Shown: one piece after another, positions 37,398 to 45,754 of the stretch
How the letters are laid out: each line of letters opens with the position of its first letter
How positions within the stretch are numbered: the first letter of the stretch is position 1
Source: Saccharomonospora xinjiangensis XJ-54
GTDB lineage: Bacteria; Actinomycetota; Actinomycetes; Mycobacteriales; Pseudonocardiaceae
NCBI RefSeq assembly: GCF_000258175.1
Contig: NZ_JH636049.1
Coordinates: 458,982 to 522,981, forward strand
Length of the DNA stretch: 64,000 nucleotides
Direction of reading: 5' to 3'
Notes under the pieces: generated by a model
What the model saw: the letters and a program-made list of their open reading frames with translations, nothing else
Database searches by the model: none
Told to the model about the DNA's origin: nothing
Program-made: the position numbers and the translations under genes

Positions 37398-38005
37398 AGT
37401 CGCGCCTTCCCCGCTGCCGCCACCGCCACGATCCGCTGGGCCAGGGTGATCACCGAGAGCACGGCGAGCAACCACTGGGACACCTCGACGGAGTACGGCA
37501 GCCCCAGTCCCTGCAAGCCGGTTCCGACGAGTGCGATGATCAGCCGCTCCGCCCGTTCGACGAGCCCTCCGTTGGCCACGTCGCCGAACCCGGACGCCTC
37601 CGCTCTGGCCTTGACGTAGGAGATGACCTGCGCCAGCACCAGCGACAGCAGCGCCGCAGCGGCCACCCTGGGATTGTCCGCGACGGCGAACGCCCACCAG
37701 GCGATGGCCGCGAACACCGCGCCGTCCACCAACCGGTCGCACGTGGCGTCGAGCACCGCGCCGAACGGCGTGCTCCCCTTGGCTCTCGCCATGGCGCCGT
37801 CCAGCAGATCGAGCATGACGAAGCCCCACACCACGAAGGTGCCCGCGAGGAGCATCCCGGCAGGGAAGAACACCAATGCCCCCGCGATGGCGCCGGCTGT
37901 GCCGATGAGCGTCATCGCATTGGGAGTCAGCCCGGCGCGCACCAGTGCGGCACCGATCGGGTCGGTGACGCGGGACACGGACGCGCGAGCGAAGATGTTG
38001 AGCAT
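37394..38005 (-). CDS. pgsA: Phosphatidylinositol phosphate synthase (CDP-alcohol phosphatidyltransferase)
   Basis: 203 aa. The CDP-alcohol signature D-x2-D-G-x2-A-R-x7/8-G-x3-D-x3-D is complete at 66-90 (DLLDGAMAR, FGAVLDATCDR). Six predicted membrane helices. Within the PatA/PimA operon this enzyme makes phosphatidylinositol phosphate from CDP-diacylglycerol and inositol phosphate. First gene of the operon; upstream lies a MarR gene not usually part of this locus. Confidence 0.94.
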   Translation of the reverse strand: MLNIFARASVSRVTDPIGAALVRAGLTPNAMTLIGTAGAIAGALVFFPAGMLLAGTFVVWGFVMLDLLDGAMARAKGSTPFGAVLDATCDRLVDGAVFAAIAWWAFAVADNPRVAAAALLSLVLAQVISYVKARAEASGFGDVANGGLVERAERLIIALVGTGLQGLGLPYSVEVSQWLLAVLSVITLAQRIVAVAAAGKARL

Positions 38006-38147
38006 CTCATCCTACGGGTGCTTGCTGGCGAGTGCGGATCAACTCGGCAAGCAAACCCTATCGAGCCGCCACGACATCGGCGTCCCGTGCCCCTGCCCAC
38101 GTGTCCTGGGTGACTCCCTCGATCCGGTGAAGCCGACCGGACCGGGT

Positions 38148-38687
38148 TCAGGCAGGCTCGGCGGCGCGGTCGGGCCCCCCGTCTTCCCCCGCGTCGTCGG
38201 CCTCCGCCAGCACCCCGGCGCATTCCGGCGTCAACCGCTGCCTGATCGCCACACTGATCTCCCCCAGGCTGCGGACCTGCTCCGGGGTGAGCACGTCGAA
38301 CAACGCTTCGCGCACAGCCTCGACGTGCCCGGGAGCGGCATCGCGGATGGCCTTGAGCCCCGCGTCGGTGAGGTGGGCGAACGCCCCCCTCCTGTCGGTG
38401 GGGCACGCCTCTCGCCTGATCCAGCCATTCGCCTCCATCCGGGCGACGGCGTGCGAGAGCCTGCTCCGGGAGGAGCGCGTGGCGAGCGCGAGATCACTCA
38501 TCCTCAGCACACGATCCGGCGCCTCCGACAGTGCGACGAGCACGGCGTAGTAGGTGGCCGGCATGCCGGCGTCACGTTGGAGCTGCGCTTCGAGATGGCC
38601 GCGCAACATGTCGATGGCGGCCGAGAAGTCGCGCCACACGCGCTGCTCGGAGTCCGTGAGCCAGCGAGGTGTCGGCATAGCACCCAT
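38148..38687 (-). CDS. MarR-family transcriptional regulator
   Basis: About 179 aa. Winged-helix region MPATYYAVLVALSEAPDRVLR, MSDLALATRSSRSRLSHAVARM and GWIRREACPTDRRGAFAHLTDAG is typical MarR. Possible starts are ATG at 38687 or 38678; the former has AGGG upstream. Divergent from yceI across a short gap with two TTGA/TCAA palindromic sites, so it very likely controls both genes. With yceI it interrupts the usual HIT-pgsA adjacency. Confidence 0.9.
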   Translation of the reverse strand: MGAMPTPRWLTDSEQRVWRDFSAAIDMLRGHLEAQLQRDAGMPATYYAVLVALSEAPDRVLRMSDLALATRSSRSRLSHAVARMEANGWIRREACPTDRRGAFAHLTDAGLKAIRDAAPGHVEAVREALFDVLTPEQVRSLGEISVAIRQRLTPECAGVLAEADDAGEDGGPDRAAEPA

Positions 38688-38709
38688 TCTAGCCCTGCTC
38701 CACACCTGA

Positions 38710-38761
38710 TTGAGCCCTCAACCATTTCTCGGTTACAGTGTGCACGCTTGAACGCTCAACC
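38710..38761. promoter_or_regulatory. Paired MarR operator candidates in the marR-yceI gap
   Basis: Two near-identical 14-bp sites, TTGAGCCCTCAACC (38710-38723) and TTGAACGCTCAACC (38748-38761), lie 38 bp apart centre to centre. Each has TTGA/TCAA arms, the style bound by many MarR dimers. One site is next to the marR start and the other covers the region just ahead of the yceI ribosome-binding site, suiting joint auto- and yceI repression. Confidence 0.65.
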
Positions 38762-38776
38762 ACAGAGGGGACACCC

Positions 38777-39325
38777 ATGACCACGAGCACCACCGGCATT
38801 CCCGGCTACCTGGCAGGGACCTGGACGATCGACCCCGTGCACTCCAACGTGAGCTTCGTCGTGCGCCACCTCGGCGTCACCAGGGTCCGAGGCCGGTTCA
38901 CCGAACTCGGCGGGGAAATCACGACAGGAGAGAACATCCTCGGCTCCTCGGTGACGGCGACCATGCAGGCGGCGAGCATCGACACCACCAACCAGCAGCG
39001 CGACGAGCATGTGCGCAGCACCGACTTCCTCGACGTGGAGAACCATCCCACGCTGAGTTTCCGGTCCACCGGAATCCGCGCCGACGGCGACGACTACCTC
39101 ATCGACGGTGAGCTGACGCTGCGCGGCGTCACCAGGCCGGTCACCCTCACCGCGGAACTCGGCGGCTTCGGCGACGGCCTGACCGAGGGCGGCAAGGTGC
39201 TCGGGGTCTCGGCCCGCACCGAGATCAAGCGATCGGACTTCGGAGTCGGCGGCAACATCCCCACGGCCGTCGTCAGCGACAAGGTCGTCATCGAACTCGA
39301 TATCGAGGCGATGAACCAGGGCTGA
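38777..39325 (+). CDS. YceI-family lipid-binding-like protein
   Basis: 182 aa. A lipocalin-like beta barrel that in relatives binds isoprenoids. Family segments: GTWTIDPVHSNVSFVVRHLG, TRVRGRFTELGGEI, DEHVRSTDFLDVENHPTLSF, DYLIDGELTLRGVTRPVTL and KRSDFGVG. No signal peptide, so probably cytoplasmic in this organism. The ATG at 38777 follows AGAGGGG; the frame extends upstream but into the operator. Often found with a MarR regulator and induced by organic stress. Convergent with the HIT gene, 10 bp away. Confidence 0.93.
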   Translation: MTTSTTGIPGYLAGTWTIDPVHSNVSFVVRHLGVTRVRGRFTELGGEITTGENILGSSVTATMQAASIDTTNQQRDEHVRSTDFLDVENHPTLSFRSTGIRADGDDYLIDGELTLRGVTRPVTLTAELGGFGDGLTEGGKVLGVSARTEIKRSDFGVGGNIPTAVVSDKVVIELDIEAMNQG

Positions 39326-39335
39326 ACCCGCGCGC

Positions 39336-39857
39336 CTACCAGGCGTCGGCGAGCAACTGCCTGGTCTGCCCGAGTAGTTGCGGCAACACCTTCGTGTGCC
39401 CGATGACGGGCATGAAGTTGGAATCGCCGCCCCACCGGGGCACCACGTGCTGGTGCAGGTGGGCGGCGATTCCGGCGCCAGCGGCCACACCCTGGTTCAA
39501 GCCGATGTTGAACCCGTGCGCCGCCGACACCCTCCTGATCACCCGCATGGCCCGCTGCGTGAACTCGGCCACCTCCACCGTCTCCTCGGCAGTGAGGTCC
39601 GGGTAGTCCGCCACGTGACGGTAGGGCACCACCATGAGATGGCCCGGGTTGTACGGGTAGAGGTTGAGAACCGCGAACACGCTCTCGCCCCGCGCCACAA
39701 TCAGTGCCGTCTCGTCGTCCAGCCGGGCGAGGCGGCAGAACGGGCACCCGCTCTCGTCGTCTCCCTCGGGCTTGTTCTCGCCCTTGATGTAGGCGAGGCG
39801 GTGCGGGGTCCACAACCGCTGGAGCTGGTCCGCGACCCCGACACCGTCCTGTTCCAC
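39336..39857 (-). CDS. HIT-domain protein (AP4A phosphorylase/hydrolase-like)
   Basis: 173 aa. The histidine triad HLHQH lies at 133-137 within AAHLHQHVVPRW, and a zinc-type CPFC motif at 38-41, typical of the actinobacterial AP4A phosphorylase group. NPGHLMVVPYRHV is also conserved. The GTG start at 39857 has GGGAG upstream. Hydrolysis or phosphorolysis of dinucleoside polyphosphates is the family activity. Next to thrS, the standard order thrS-HIT-pgsA-patA-pimA in mycolic and related actinobacteria. Confidence 0.92.
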   Translation of the reverse strand: MEQDGVGVADQLQRLWTPHRLAYIKGENKPEGDDESGCPFCRLARLDDETALIVARGESVFAVLNLYPYNPGHLMVVPYRHVADYPDLTAEETVEVAEFTQRAMRVIRRVSAAHGFNIGLNQGVAAGAGIAAHLHQHVVPRWGGDSNFMPVIGHTKVLPQLLGQTRQLLADAW

Positions 39858-39888
39858 GTACTCCCGGCGCAGGCCCGCGCCCTCGCCG

Positions 39889-41967
39889 TCACCGGCCAAC
39901 GAAGGCTCCCAGCGCCTCGGCGGTCGGCGACGCGTTCTCGCGGCGCGCCACCCAGCCGGCCACGGCGTCCACGGCTGTCGCCACGGGAACACCGTTGATC
40001 TGGCTCCCATCGCGGAAACGGAACGACACCGCGCCCGACTCCACGTCCTTGGCGCCCGCGAGCAGCAGGAAGGGCACCTTCTGCGTGGTGTGGGTGCGGA
40101 TCTTCTTCTGCATGCGGTCGTCGCTGGTGTCCACCTCGACCCGGATTCCCCTGTCCCGCAGCGCCTTCTCGACACCCCGCAGGTGCTCGGTGTGCGCGTC
40201 GGCGATCGGGATTCCCACGACCTGCACCGGCGACAACCACGCGGGGAACGCGCCTGCGTAGTGCTCGGTGAGCACGCCGAAGAACCGTTCCATCGACCCG
40301 AAGAGCGCCCGGTGGATCATCACGGGCTGCTTGCGGGAGCCGTCGGCCGCCTGGTACTCCAACCCGAACAGGTCGGGCTCCATGAGGTCAACCTGGATCG
40401 TGGACATCTGCCAGCTCCGGCCGATGGCGTCCTTGACCTGCACGCTGATCTTCGGCGCGTAGAACGCCGCTCCACCGGGGTCGAGCACCAGGTCGAGGCC
40501 GCTGGACTCGGCGGCCTCGCGCAGCGCGGCGGTGGCCCGCTCCCAGTCCTCGTCGCTGCCGATCGACTTCTCGGGGTCACGCGTGGACAGTTCGAGGTAG
40601 AAGTCGTCGAGACCGTAGTCGCGGAGCAGATCCAGCACGAACTGGAGCAGCGACTTGATCTCGTCGTGCATCTGGTCGGCCGTGCAGTAGATGTGCGCGT
40701 CGTCCTGGGTGAAGCCCCTTGCCCTGGTGAGGCCGTGGACGACACCGGACTTCTCGTACCGGTAGACGGTGCCGAACTCGAACAACCGCAGCGGCAACTC
40801 CCGGTAGCTGCGCCCCCTTGAGCGGTAGATGAGGTTGTGCATGGGGCAGTTCATCGGCTTCAGGAAGTACTCCTGGCCGGGCTTGCGCACGCTACCGTCT
40901 TCGTTGTACTCCGCGTCGAGGTGCATGCCCGGGTACATCCCCTCGCGGTACCAGTGGAGGTGCCCCGAGGTCTCGAACAGCTGCGCCTTGGTGATGTGCG
41001 GCGTGTTGACGAACTCGTAGCCTGCCTCCTCGTGGCGGCGGCGCGAGTAATCCTCCAGTTCTTTGCGGATCACGCCGCCCTTGGGGTGGAAGACGGGCAG
41101 CCCCGAGCCGATCTCGTCGGGGAACGAGAAGAGGTCGAGTTCGGCACCGAGCCTGCGATGGTCGCGCCGCTCGGCCTCGGCGAGCATCTCCAGGTAGGCG
41201 TCCTGCGCCTCCTGCGACTCCCACGCGGTGCCGTAGATGCGCTGCAACTGCGGGTTCTTCTCGTCGCCGCGCCAATACGCCGCCGCGACCCTGGTGAGCT
41301 TGAATGCCGGGATGTACTTGGTGGTGGGCACGTGAGGGCCGCGACACAGATCGCCCCACACCCGCTCCTTGGTGCGGGGGTCCAGGTTGTCGTAGATCGT
41401 CAGCTCGCCCGCACCGACCTCCATCACCTCGGAGGTATCGACGGAGGAGGCGTCACCGCCCGACTTGAGGTCCACCAGTTCGAGCTTGAACGGCTCGTCG
41501 GCGAGTTCCGCCCTCGCGGCCTCCACGGACTCGACCACCCGGCGCGAGAACTGCTGTGCGCCCTTGACGATTTGCTTCATCCGCTTCTCGAGCGACTGGA
41601 GGTCTTCGGGGGTGAAGGGCCGGTCCACCGCGAAGTCGTAGTAGAAACCGTCCCTGATCGGCGGCCCGATGCCCAGCTTGGCCTCGGGGAACTGCTGCTG
41701 CACCGCCTGCGCCAGCACGTGTGCGGCCGAGTGCCGGATCACGCTGCGGCCGTCGTCGGTGTTCGCCGCGACCGGCTCGACCTCGACGTCGGTTTCCGGT
41801 ACCCACGCGAGGTCCCGCAGCGCCCCCTCCGCGTCCCGGACGACGACGACGGCCTCGGCACCCTTGGTGGGCAGGCCCGCTTCCCGCACCGCGGCACCCG
41901 CCGTAGTGCCTGCTCGCACCACCACGCGCGAGGCGGACGGGGCTGCGGCGGACGACGACTGCGACAC
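39889..41967 (-). CDS. thrS: Threonyl-tRNA synthetase
   Basis: 692 aa. N-terminal TGS domain, editing domain ([20 protein letters not shown], with HxxxH), class II core with zinc ligands ([20 protein letters not shown], motif 2 [19 protein letters not shown]) and a C-terminal anticodon-binding domain ([20 protein letters not shown]). Charges tRNA-Thr and edits Ser. The GTG at 41967 follows GGGAG. The region upstream is about 550 bp without another gene; no T-box features were found there. Confidence 0.97.
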   Translation of the reverse strand: MSQSSSAAAPSASRVVVRAGTTAGAAVREAGLPTKGAEAVVVVRDAEGALRDLAWVPETDVEVEPVAANTDDGRSVIRHSAAHVLAQAVQQQFPEAKLGIGPPIRDGFYYDFAVDRPFTPEDLQSLEKRMKQIVKGAQQFSRRVVESVEAARAELADEPFKLELVDLKSGGDASSVDTSEVMEVGAGELTIYDNLDPRTKERVWGDLCRGPHVPTTKYIPAFKLTRVAAAYWRGDEKNPQLQRIYGTAWESQEAQDAYLEMLAEAERRDHRRLGAELDLFSFPDEIGSGLPVFHPKGGVIRKELEDYSRRRHEEAGYEFVNTPHITKAQLFETSGHLHWYREGMYPGMHLDAEYNEDGSVRKPGQEYFLKPMNCPMHNLIYRSRGRSYRELPLRLFEFGTVYRYEKSGVVHGLTRARGFTQDDAHIYCTADQMHDEIKSLLQFVLDLLRDYGLDDFYLELSTRDPEKSIGSDEDWERATAALREAAESSGLDLVLDPGGAAFYAPKISVQVKDAIGRSWQMSTIQVDLMEPDLFGLEYQAADGSRKQPVMIHRALFGSMERFFGVLTEHYAGAFPAWLSPVQVVGIPIADAHTEHLRGVEKALRDRGIRVEVDTSDDRMQKKIRTHTTQKVPFLLLAGAKDVESGAVSFRFRDGSQINGVPVATAVDAVAGWVARRENASPTAEALGAFVGR

Positions 41968-42452
41968 GGGGAACTCCCTCGGGAACGTGGTTTGACGTGC
42001 GCCCACGATGCTAGTCCTCACGCAGGTCGCCTCTGTCCCGGGGCGTGAGGACAGCTCCCCAGGAGAACACATCGGCCATCACCCGCACTGTGGTCCCGGA
42101 CACAAGGTGGGCGTGGTTACAGGATTGTCACAATCGCCGAGTCCCTCGCTACCGTGGGAGGAGCAGAGAACGGATGTTTCCCGACCCTGCCGAGGCTGCA
42201 CCCCCGGCGGCCACCCGGTGCCCTTCGAATTCGCCGATGTCCGTGGCGAACCCGAGAAGAACATCGTTTGTCGCCGTGAGTGACCGGGCACCCACCGTAG
42301 TGGGTGGCGACCCGTGGCCCGCACCGCTCGGTCGTGGGTCACCATCCAGCCGATGCCGCGAGGTCAGCAGCACACCGTGCCCGAGGCGTTCACTCGGGCC
42401 GGGGTTCCTGCTCCATCGTGGCTGGTTGGAACCAATGGCGACGGGAACATGA
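41968..42452. other. Gene-poor leader region upstream of thrS
   Basis: About 485 bp with no convincing coding frame; the longest frames have no family-like sequence and the wrong codon bias. A short palindrome GATTGT-C-ACAATC lies at 42123-42135. The thrS promoter must be in this stretch. No T-box signature is visible on the thrS strand. Confidence 0.5.
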
Positions 42453-42483
42453 GAAAGACCCGGCGACGAACACCGGGTCTTTC
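42453..42483 (-). terminator. Intrinsic terminator after tRNA-Val(CAC)
   Basis: GAAAGACCCGG (42453-42463) and CCGGGTCTTTC (42473-42483) form a perfect 11-bp stem around a 9-base loop. It lies about 30 bp past the tRNA 3' end on the minus strand, and the transcript ends in a U-containing stretch. Confidence 0.8.
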
Positions 42484-42514
42484 GAAACAACGAAATATCA
42501 GAAAACTGAATTCG

Positions 42515-42589
42515 TGGTGGGCGATACTGGGATCGAACCAGTGACCTCTTCGGTGTGAACGAAGCGCTCTCCCGCTGAGCTAATCGCCC
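42515..42589 (-). tRNA. tRNA-Val(CAC)
   Basis: A cloverleaf on the minus strand: acceptor GGGCGAT paired with ATCGCCC, D arm GCTC/GAGC, anticodon stem CTTCG/CGAAG with loop TTCACAC (anticodon CAC), and T arm ACTGG TTCGATC CCAGT. The 3' ACCA is encoded. A candidate -10 box TACAGT lies upstream. Confidence 0.95.
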
Positions 42590-42934
42590 CTTGCGTTGTG
42601 GGAACCACTGTAGCGGAGGCTGATCTCGCCCTGTGAACGGGGTCCCCCAAACGGAGTGGGCAGCGGGACACGTGCGCCGTCATCCCAGGTGAGACACCGA
42701 GACGGCGACCGGAACAGAGCACGAGGCGATCCCGGCGGGCGCGTGTCTGCTGCAACATTCGCGCGACTTGCCTGTCCTTTCCCACGGTGCAGCGAGCAGG
42801 ATGTACCGGGACCCCACCGCGACGCATACGTTCGGGTGATACCCGGATTCACGGTGAGCGAACCGGCGCACACGCGCGTCTCACCCGTAGGACGCGGCCG
42901 AAGCCGGCCGGAAGGGAGCAGAAGGGTAACGACC
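42590..42934. other. Spacer between tRNA-Val(CAC) and the ssgB-like gene
   Basis: About 345 bp with no convincing gene; open frames here have no recognisable sequence. It holds the outward tRNA-Val promoter and the promoter of the ssgB-like gene. No other element identified. Confidence 0.45.
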
Positions 42935-43360
42935 ATGCGAAACGATCACGTCACGCTCCGGTCCACGGCGGTCTTCGACCTCCTGGCTCCGCGAACCCCG
43001 CCGGTTCCGGTGAAGGTCGAACTGCGGTACGACACCCGCGACCCCTACGCGGTCGTCGCGGCGTTCCGCACGGGACGCGCGGGCTGGGTCGAGTGGGTTT
43101 TCGCCCGCGACCTCCTCGCCGACGGACTACTCGGCGAGGCGGGTGACGGCGACGTACGCATCAAGCCGTCGATCGAGGACCCCGACTCCGTCTACGTGGA
43201 GCTAAGCTCACCCTCCGGCCACGCGATGTTCGAGGCATCCGCACAGGAGCTGGCCGACTTCCTCGACCAGACCTACGACGTCGTGCTCCCCGGCAACGAA
43301 CACCTGTGGGTCGATGTCGATGACGCGCTCACGAGACTCATCCCGCACGATTTGAGCTGA
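42935..43360 (+). CDS. SsgA-family sporulation/cell-division regulator (SsgB-like)
   Basis: 141 aa, the size of SsgA-like proteins. Conserved pieces: LPVPVKVELRYDTRDPYAV-type segment (VPVKVELRYDTRDPYAVVA), FRTGRAGWVEWVFARDLLADGL, GDGDVRIKPS and SSPSGHAMFEASAQELADFLDQT. In Streptomyces SsgB recruits FtsZ to sporulation septa; outside sporulating genera the role is division control. The ATG at 42935 follows a purine-rich stretch (AGAAGGGT). Sits between tRNA genes; a hairpin GCTTGC/GCAAGC (43367-43401) follows its stop. Confidence 0.93.
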   Translation: MRNDHVTLRSTAVFDLLAPRTPPVPVKVELRYDTRDPYAVVAAFRTGRAGWVEWVFARDLLADGLLGEAGDGDVRIKPSIEDPDSVYVELSSPSGHAMFEASAQELADFLDQTYDVVLPGNEHLWVDVDDALTRLIPHDLS

Positions 43361-43487
43361 TCATGGGCTTGCGGGAGAAGATGACCACCCCCCGTGCAAG
43401 CGACCGAAAGGCATCGGATACAGTTCTTTCCACACAACGACGAAGGGTCACTGGCCGGAAGGTCGCGATGACACGGAGTCGGAGATT

Positions 43488-43560
43488 GCGGACGTAGCGC
43501 AGCTGGTAGCGCATCACCTTGCCAAGGTGAGGGTCGCGGGTTCGAATCCCGTCGTCCGCT
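43488..43560 (+). tRNA. tRNA-Gly(GCC)
   Basis: Acceptor GCGGACG/CGTCCGC, anticodon stem TCACC/GGTGA with loop TTGCCAA (anticodon GCC), T loop TTCGAAT. CCA is not encoded. First of three clustered tRNA genes. Confidence 0.95.
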
Positions 43561-43614
43561 CGACTGCGGCGGCATTCCGCAGTTGGATCGAGTTCACGCT
43601 TGATCCACAAGCAC

Positions 43615-43686
43615 GGCGGAGTGGCCGAGTGGTTCAGGCAAGGGCCTGCAAAGCCCTGTACACGGGTTCGATTCCCGTCTCCGCCT
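43615..43686 (+). tRNA. tRNA-Cys(GCA)
   Basis: Acceptor GGCGGAG/CTCCGCC, anticodon stem AGGGC/GCCCT with loop CTGCAAA (anticodon GCA), T loop TTCGATT. CCA is not encoded. Its discriminator base is one nucleotide before the next tRNA. Confidence 0.95.
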
Positions 43687-43687
43687 C

Positions 43688-43762
43688 GCGCGATTAGCTC
43701 AGCGGGAGAGCGCTACCTTGACACGGTAGAGGTCACTGGTTCGATCCCAGTATCGCGCACCA
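43688..43762 (+). tRNA. tRNA-Val(GAC)
   Basis: Acceptor GCGCGAT/ATCGCGC, anticodon stem CTACC/GGTAG with loop TTGACAC (anticodon GAC), T loop TTCGATC, 3' ACCA encoded. It matches tRNA-Val(CAC) at 42515-42589 at all but seven of 75 positions, in inverted orientation. Confidence 0.95.
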
Positions 43763-43766
43763 GTTC

Positions 43767-43800
43767 AGAAGGGGTTTCCGGATCACCGGGAGCCCCTTCT
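43767..43800 (+). terminator. Intrinsic terminator of the tRNA Gly-Cys-Val unit
   Basis: AGAAGGGG (43767-43774) and CCCCTTCT (43793-43800) form a stem, extended inward by TTCCGG/CCGG-type pairing, followed by TCGTGT. It begins five bases after the last tRNA. Confidence 0.8.
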
Positions 43801-44281
43801 TCGTGTCTGGGGAGCCTTTGCGGGAGGCGTGGGAACGCGCCGCACCGTCCGGTGCCACGGGGCAGACCGATGCCGGAGGAGTTCTGGGGCGCTGACGGCG
43901 AGTTCCCGGACATGCCGGCGGTGTTGAAGCAGGAGGAGACAGAGTCGCGTTTCCGCGTCACGCCTCAACGAGCGGTTGACTGCCGAGCGTGAGGCAGCCG
44001 AGTTCGGGGTGTCGGCCTACCGGCCGATCCGGGACCAGGACCGGTGTGGCGTGGCAGGGCGCACGTCGCGATGGGCGACGCTGCGAGGCTGACGGGCGTG
44101 CGGCCGTAGACCTCGTCGGCGCGAGCCGAGCAGCGCGGACCCGAACCCCGGCCACGGCCCCACCGGGTCGGCCGCTCGAACAACTCACCGACCTCCCTGC
44201 CGGACAACTCGTGCCCGCACCCAGCAGATCAGCCACCCACACACCGGGTTCCCCCGCACGTCCTTCGTCGCCGCCGTCGCC
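43801..44281. other. Apparently decayed sequence beside the tRNA cluster
   Basis: About 480 bp without an intact gene. Short plus-strand frames carry protein-like patches (near 43871-43960 MPEEFWGADGEF and AVLKQEETESRF; another frame near 43975-44050 reading TAEREAAEFGVSAYRP) that switch frame and stop, as expected for a frameshifted remnant. Lying just after tRNA genes, a common integration site, it may be the leftover of a mobile element. No integrase or att repeat recognised. Confidence 0.4.
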
Positions 44282-44641
44282 CTACTGCTCGGGCGACCAC
44301 CGAACCCACGGCAGCGCCTCTCGCCAACCGGCTCGCTCAGACGCCCAGCCCTGAAGCACCCTCGCCACCGGCTCCACCGCGAACACCTCGTGCTCGCGCG
44401 GCACCCGCGCCTGGAAATGTCGCTCCGGCGCCCCCTCGCGGTACTCCACCTGGTAGCTCAGGTCGTCGTCGAGCCAGACCTGGAAATAGTGCTGACCGAC
44501 GGGTTCGAGGTCGAGCCGTGTCACCACGACGAATCGCAAGGTCAGGTTCAAATCCGCCAGCAGGTCGTGCAACTGGTCGGCCGACGGATCGTCCCACGTC
44601 GTCCCGTCGGCCTGCATCGCCTGGAGCACCGGTGTCGCCAC
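44282..44641 (-). CDS. Small hypothetical protein
   Basis: 119 aa, acidic, soluble, no membrane segment. Not recognised. Visible: a helix-rich start (VLQAMQADGTTWDDPSADQLHDLL in two parts), a beta-rich middle (LTLRFVVVTRLD, HYFQVWLDDDLSYQVEYREG) and a C-terminal AWREALPWVRWSPEQ-like end (ERAGWREALPWVRW). The aspartate- and tryptophan-rich make-up recalls small immunity-type or immune-like proteins, but there is no toxin gene next to it and I claim no function. It lies next to the decayed tRNA-proximal region. Confidence 0.6.
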   Translation of the reverse strand: MATPVLQAMQADGTTWDDPSADQLHDLLADLNLTLRFVVVTRLDLEPVGQHYFQVWLDDDLSYQVEYREGAPERHFQARVPREHEVFAVEPVARVLQGWASERAGWREALPWVRWSPEQ

Positions 44642-44703
44642 ACGGCGACACTACCGACGATCACACCGGTGGCCCCGGCGCGTGCGGACATCCGCGCCCG
44701 CTT

Positions 44704-45633
44704 TCAGCCCTCACCCTGCTCCGAGGGGCCCTGCTGCTGCTCGGCGAGGAACCGCTCGAAGTACTCGGCCAGTTCGTCCCCGCTCGGCATCTCACCGGTG
44801 TCGGCGAGCAGGTTGTTCTCCGGCCCTGCCGCCGTGAAAGCGTCGTACTGGCGTTCCAGCGCGGCGACCACGTCCGCGACCTCCGAGCTCTCGCGCACCT
44901 GCCGGTCGATCTCCTGGTTCGCGGCGTGTGCCGCCTCCCGCAGGTCCGCGAGCGGGACGCTCAGCCCCGTCGTCTCGATCACGGCATCCGCCAGCCGCAA
45001 CGCCGCAGCGGGGTAGCGCGACTGCCCGAGGTAGTGCGGCACGTGGGCCGCGAAGCCCACCACGTCGTGCCCCGCCTGGCCGAGCCGGTACTGCAACAAC
45101 GCCGCGGCGCTTCCGGGAACCTGCATGTGGTTGAACGTCGCCCGCTCACCCCGCACCAGCTCGGGCCTCGTCGCGTGAGGCGTGATGCCGAGCGGACGGG
45201 TGTGGGGCACACCCATCGGGATGCCGTGCCCCGTCACCGACAGCCGCACCCGCCATTGCTGGACGAGACCGCGCACGGCGGCGATGAACGTCTCCCACCC
45301 CGTGTCCGGCTCAGGGCCGGTGAACAACAGAAAGGGTGTCCCATCGGCGTCGTGCAGCAGTCGCACGGCAAGCTCGGGCTCGTCGTAGTCCGCCCAGTGG
45401 TCGGCCGAGAACGTCATCATGGGCCGCCGTGAGCGATAGTCGAGCAGGCGATCGACGTCGAATCGCGCCACGACCGGCCCGTCGAACTCCGACCGCAGGT
45501 GATCGACGAGCGTCCGCCCCGCCGAGCCCGCGTCAACGAACCCGTCGAAGTGGTAGAGCAGCACCGCTTCCTCCGGCACGAACACCCCGGAATCCAGGTC
45601 GTACAGCTGCTCCGGATTGCGATCCACCGTCAA
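44704..45633 (-). CDS. PAC2-family protein (proteasome assembly chaperone-like)
   Basis: 309 aa. PAC2 fold: ALLYHFDGFVDAGSAGRTLVDHL-type start (LLYHFDGFVDAGSAG), VVARFDVDRLLDYRSRRP, PFLLFTGPEPDTGWETFI, MGVPHTRPLGITPHATRPEL and VGFAAHVPHYLGQSRYP. Actinobacteria have 20S proteasomes, but the role of their PAC2 proteins is not settled. A C-terminal coiled segment and a glutamine-rich tail follow. Stop followed by a single partial 21-bp-unit-like sequence (ATGTCCGCAC near 44685-44694, minus strand). Divergent from the ROK gene. Confidence 0.92.
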   Translation of the reverse strand: MTVDRNPEQLYDLDSGVFVPEEAVLLYHFDGFVDAGSAGRTLVDHLRSEFDGPVVARFDVDRLLDYRSRRPMMTFSADHWADYDEPELAVRLLHDADGTPFLLFTGPEPDTGWETFIAAVRGLVQQWRVRLSVTGHGIPMGVPHTRPLGITPHATRPELVRGERATFNHMQVPGSAAALLQYRLGQAGHDVVGFAAHVPHYLGQSRYPAAALRLADAVIETTGLSVPLADLREAAHAANQEIDRQVRESSEVADVVAALERQYDAFTAAGPENNLLADTGEMPSGDELAEYFERFLAEQQQGPSEQGEG

Positions 45634-45754
45634 CCTCCTGACTCACCACATTCGCCGTCACAGGGGGCAACGCCTGCTGACGCTCGTTCAATCCCATCAC
45701 ATCGGCCGAGTGTGCCCCTGCGAGGCGGGCGGTGGCGGAAAGCATGGTGGAAAG

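Noticed and set aside
41968..42450. T-box riboswitch controlling thrS
   Set aside because: No T-box core, antiterminator or specifier-loop signature could be found on the thrS strand.
42149..42490. 113-aa minus-strand frame upstream of thrS
   Set aside because: It spans the tRNA terminator hairpin and has no protein-like pattern or ribosome-binding site.
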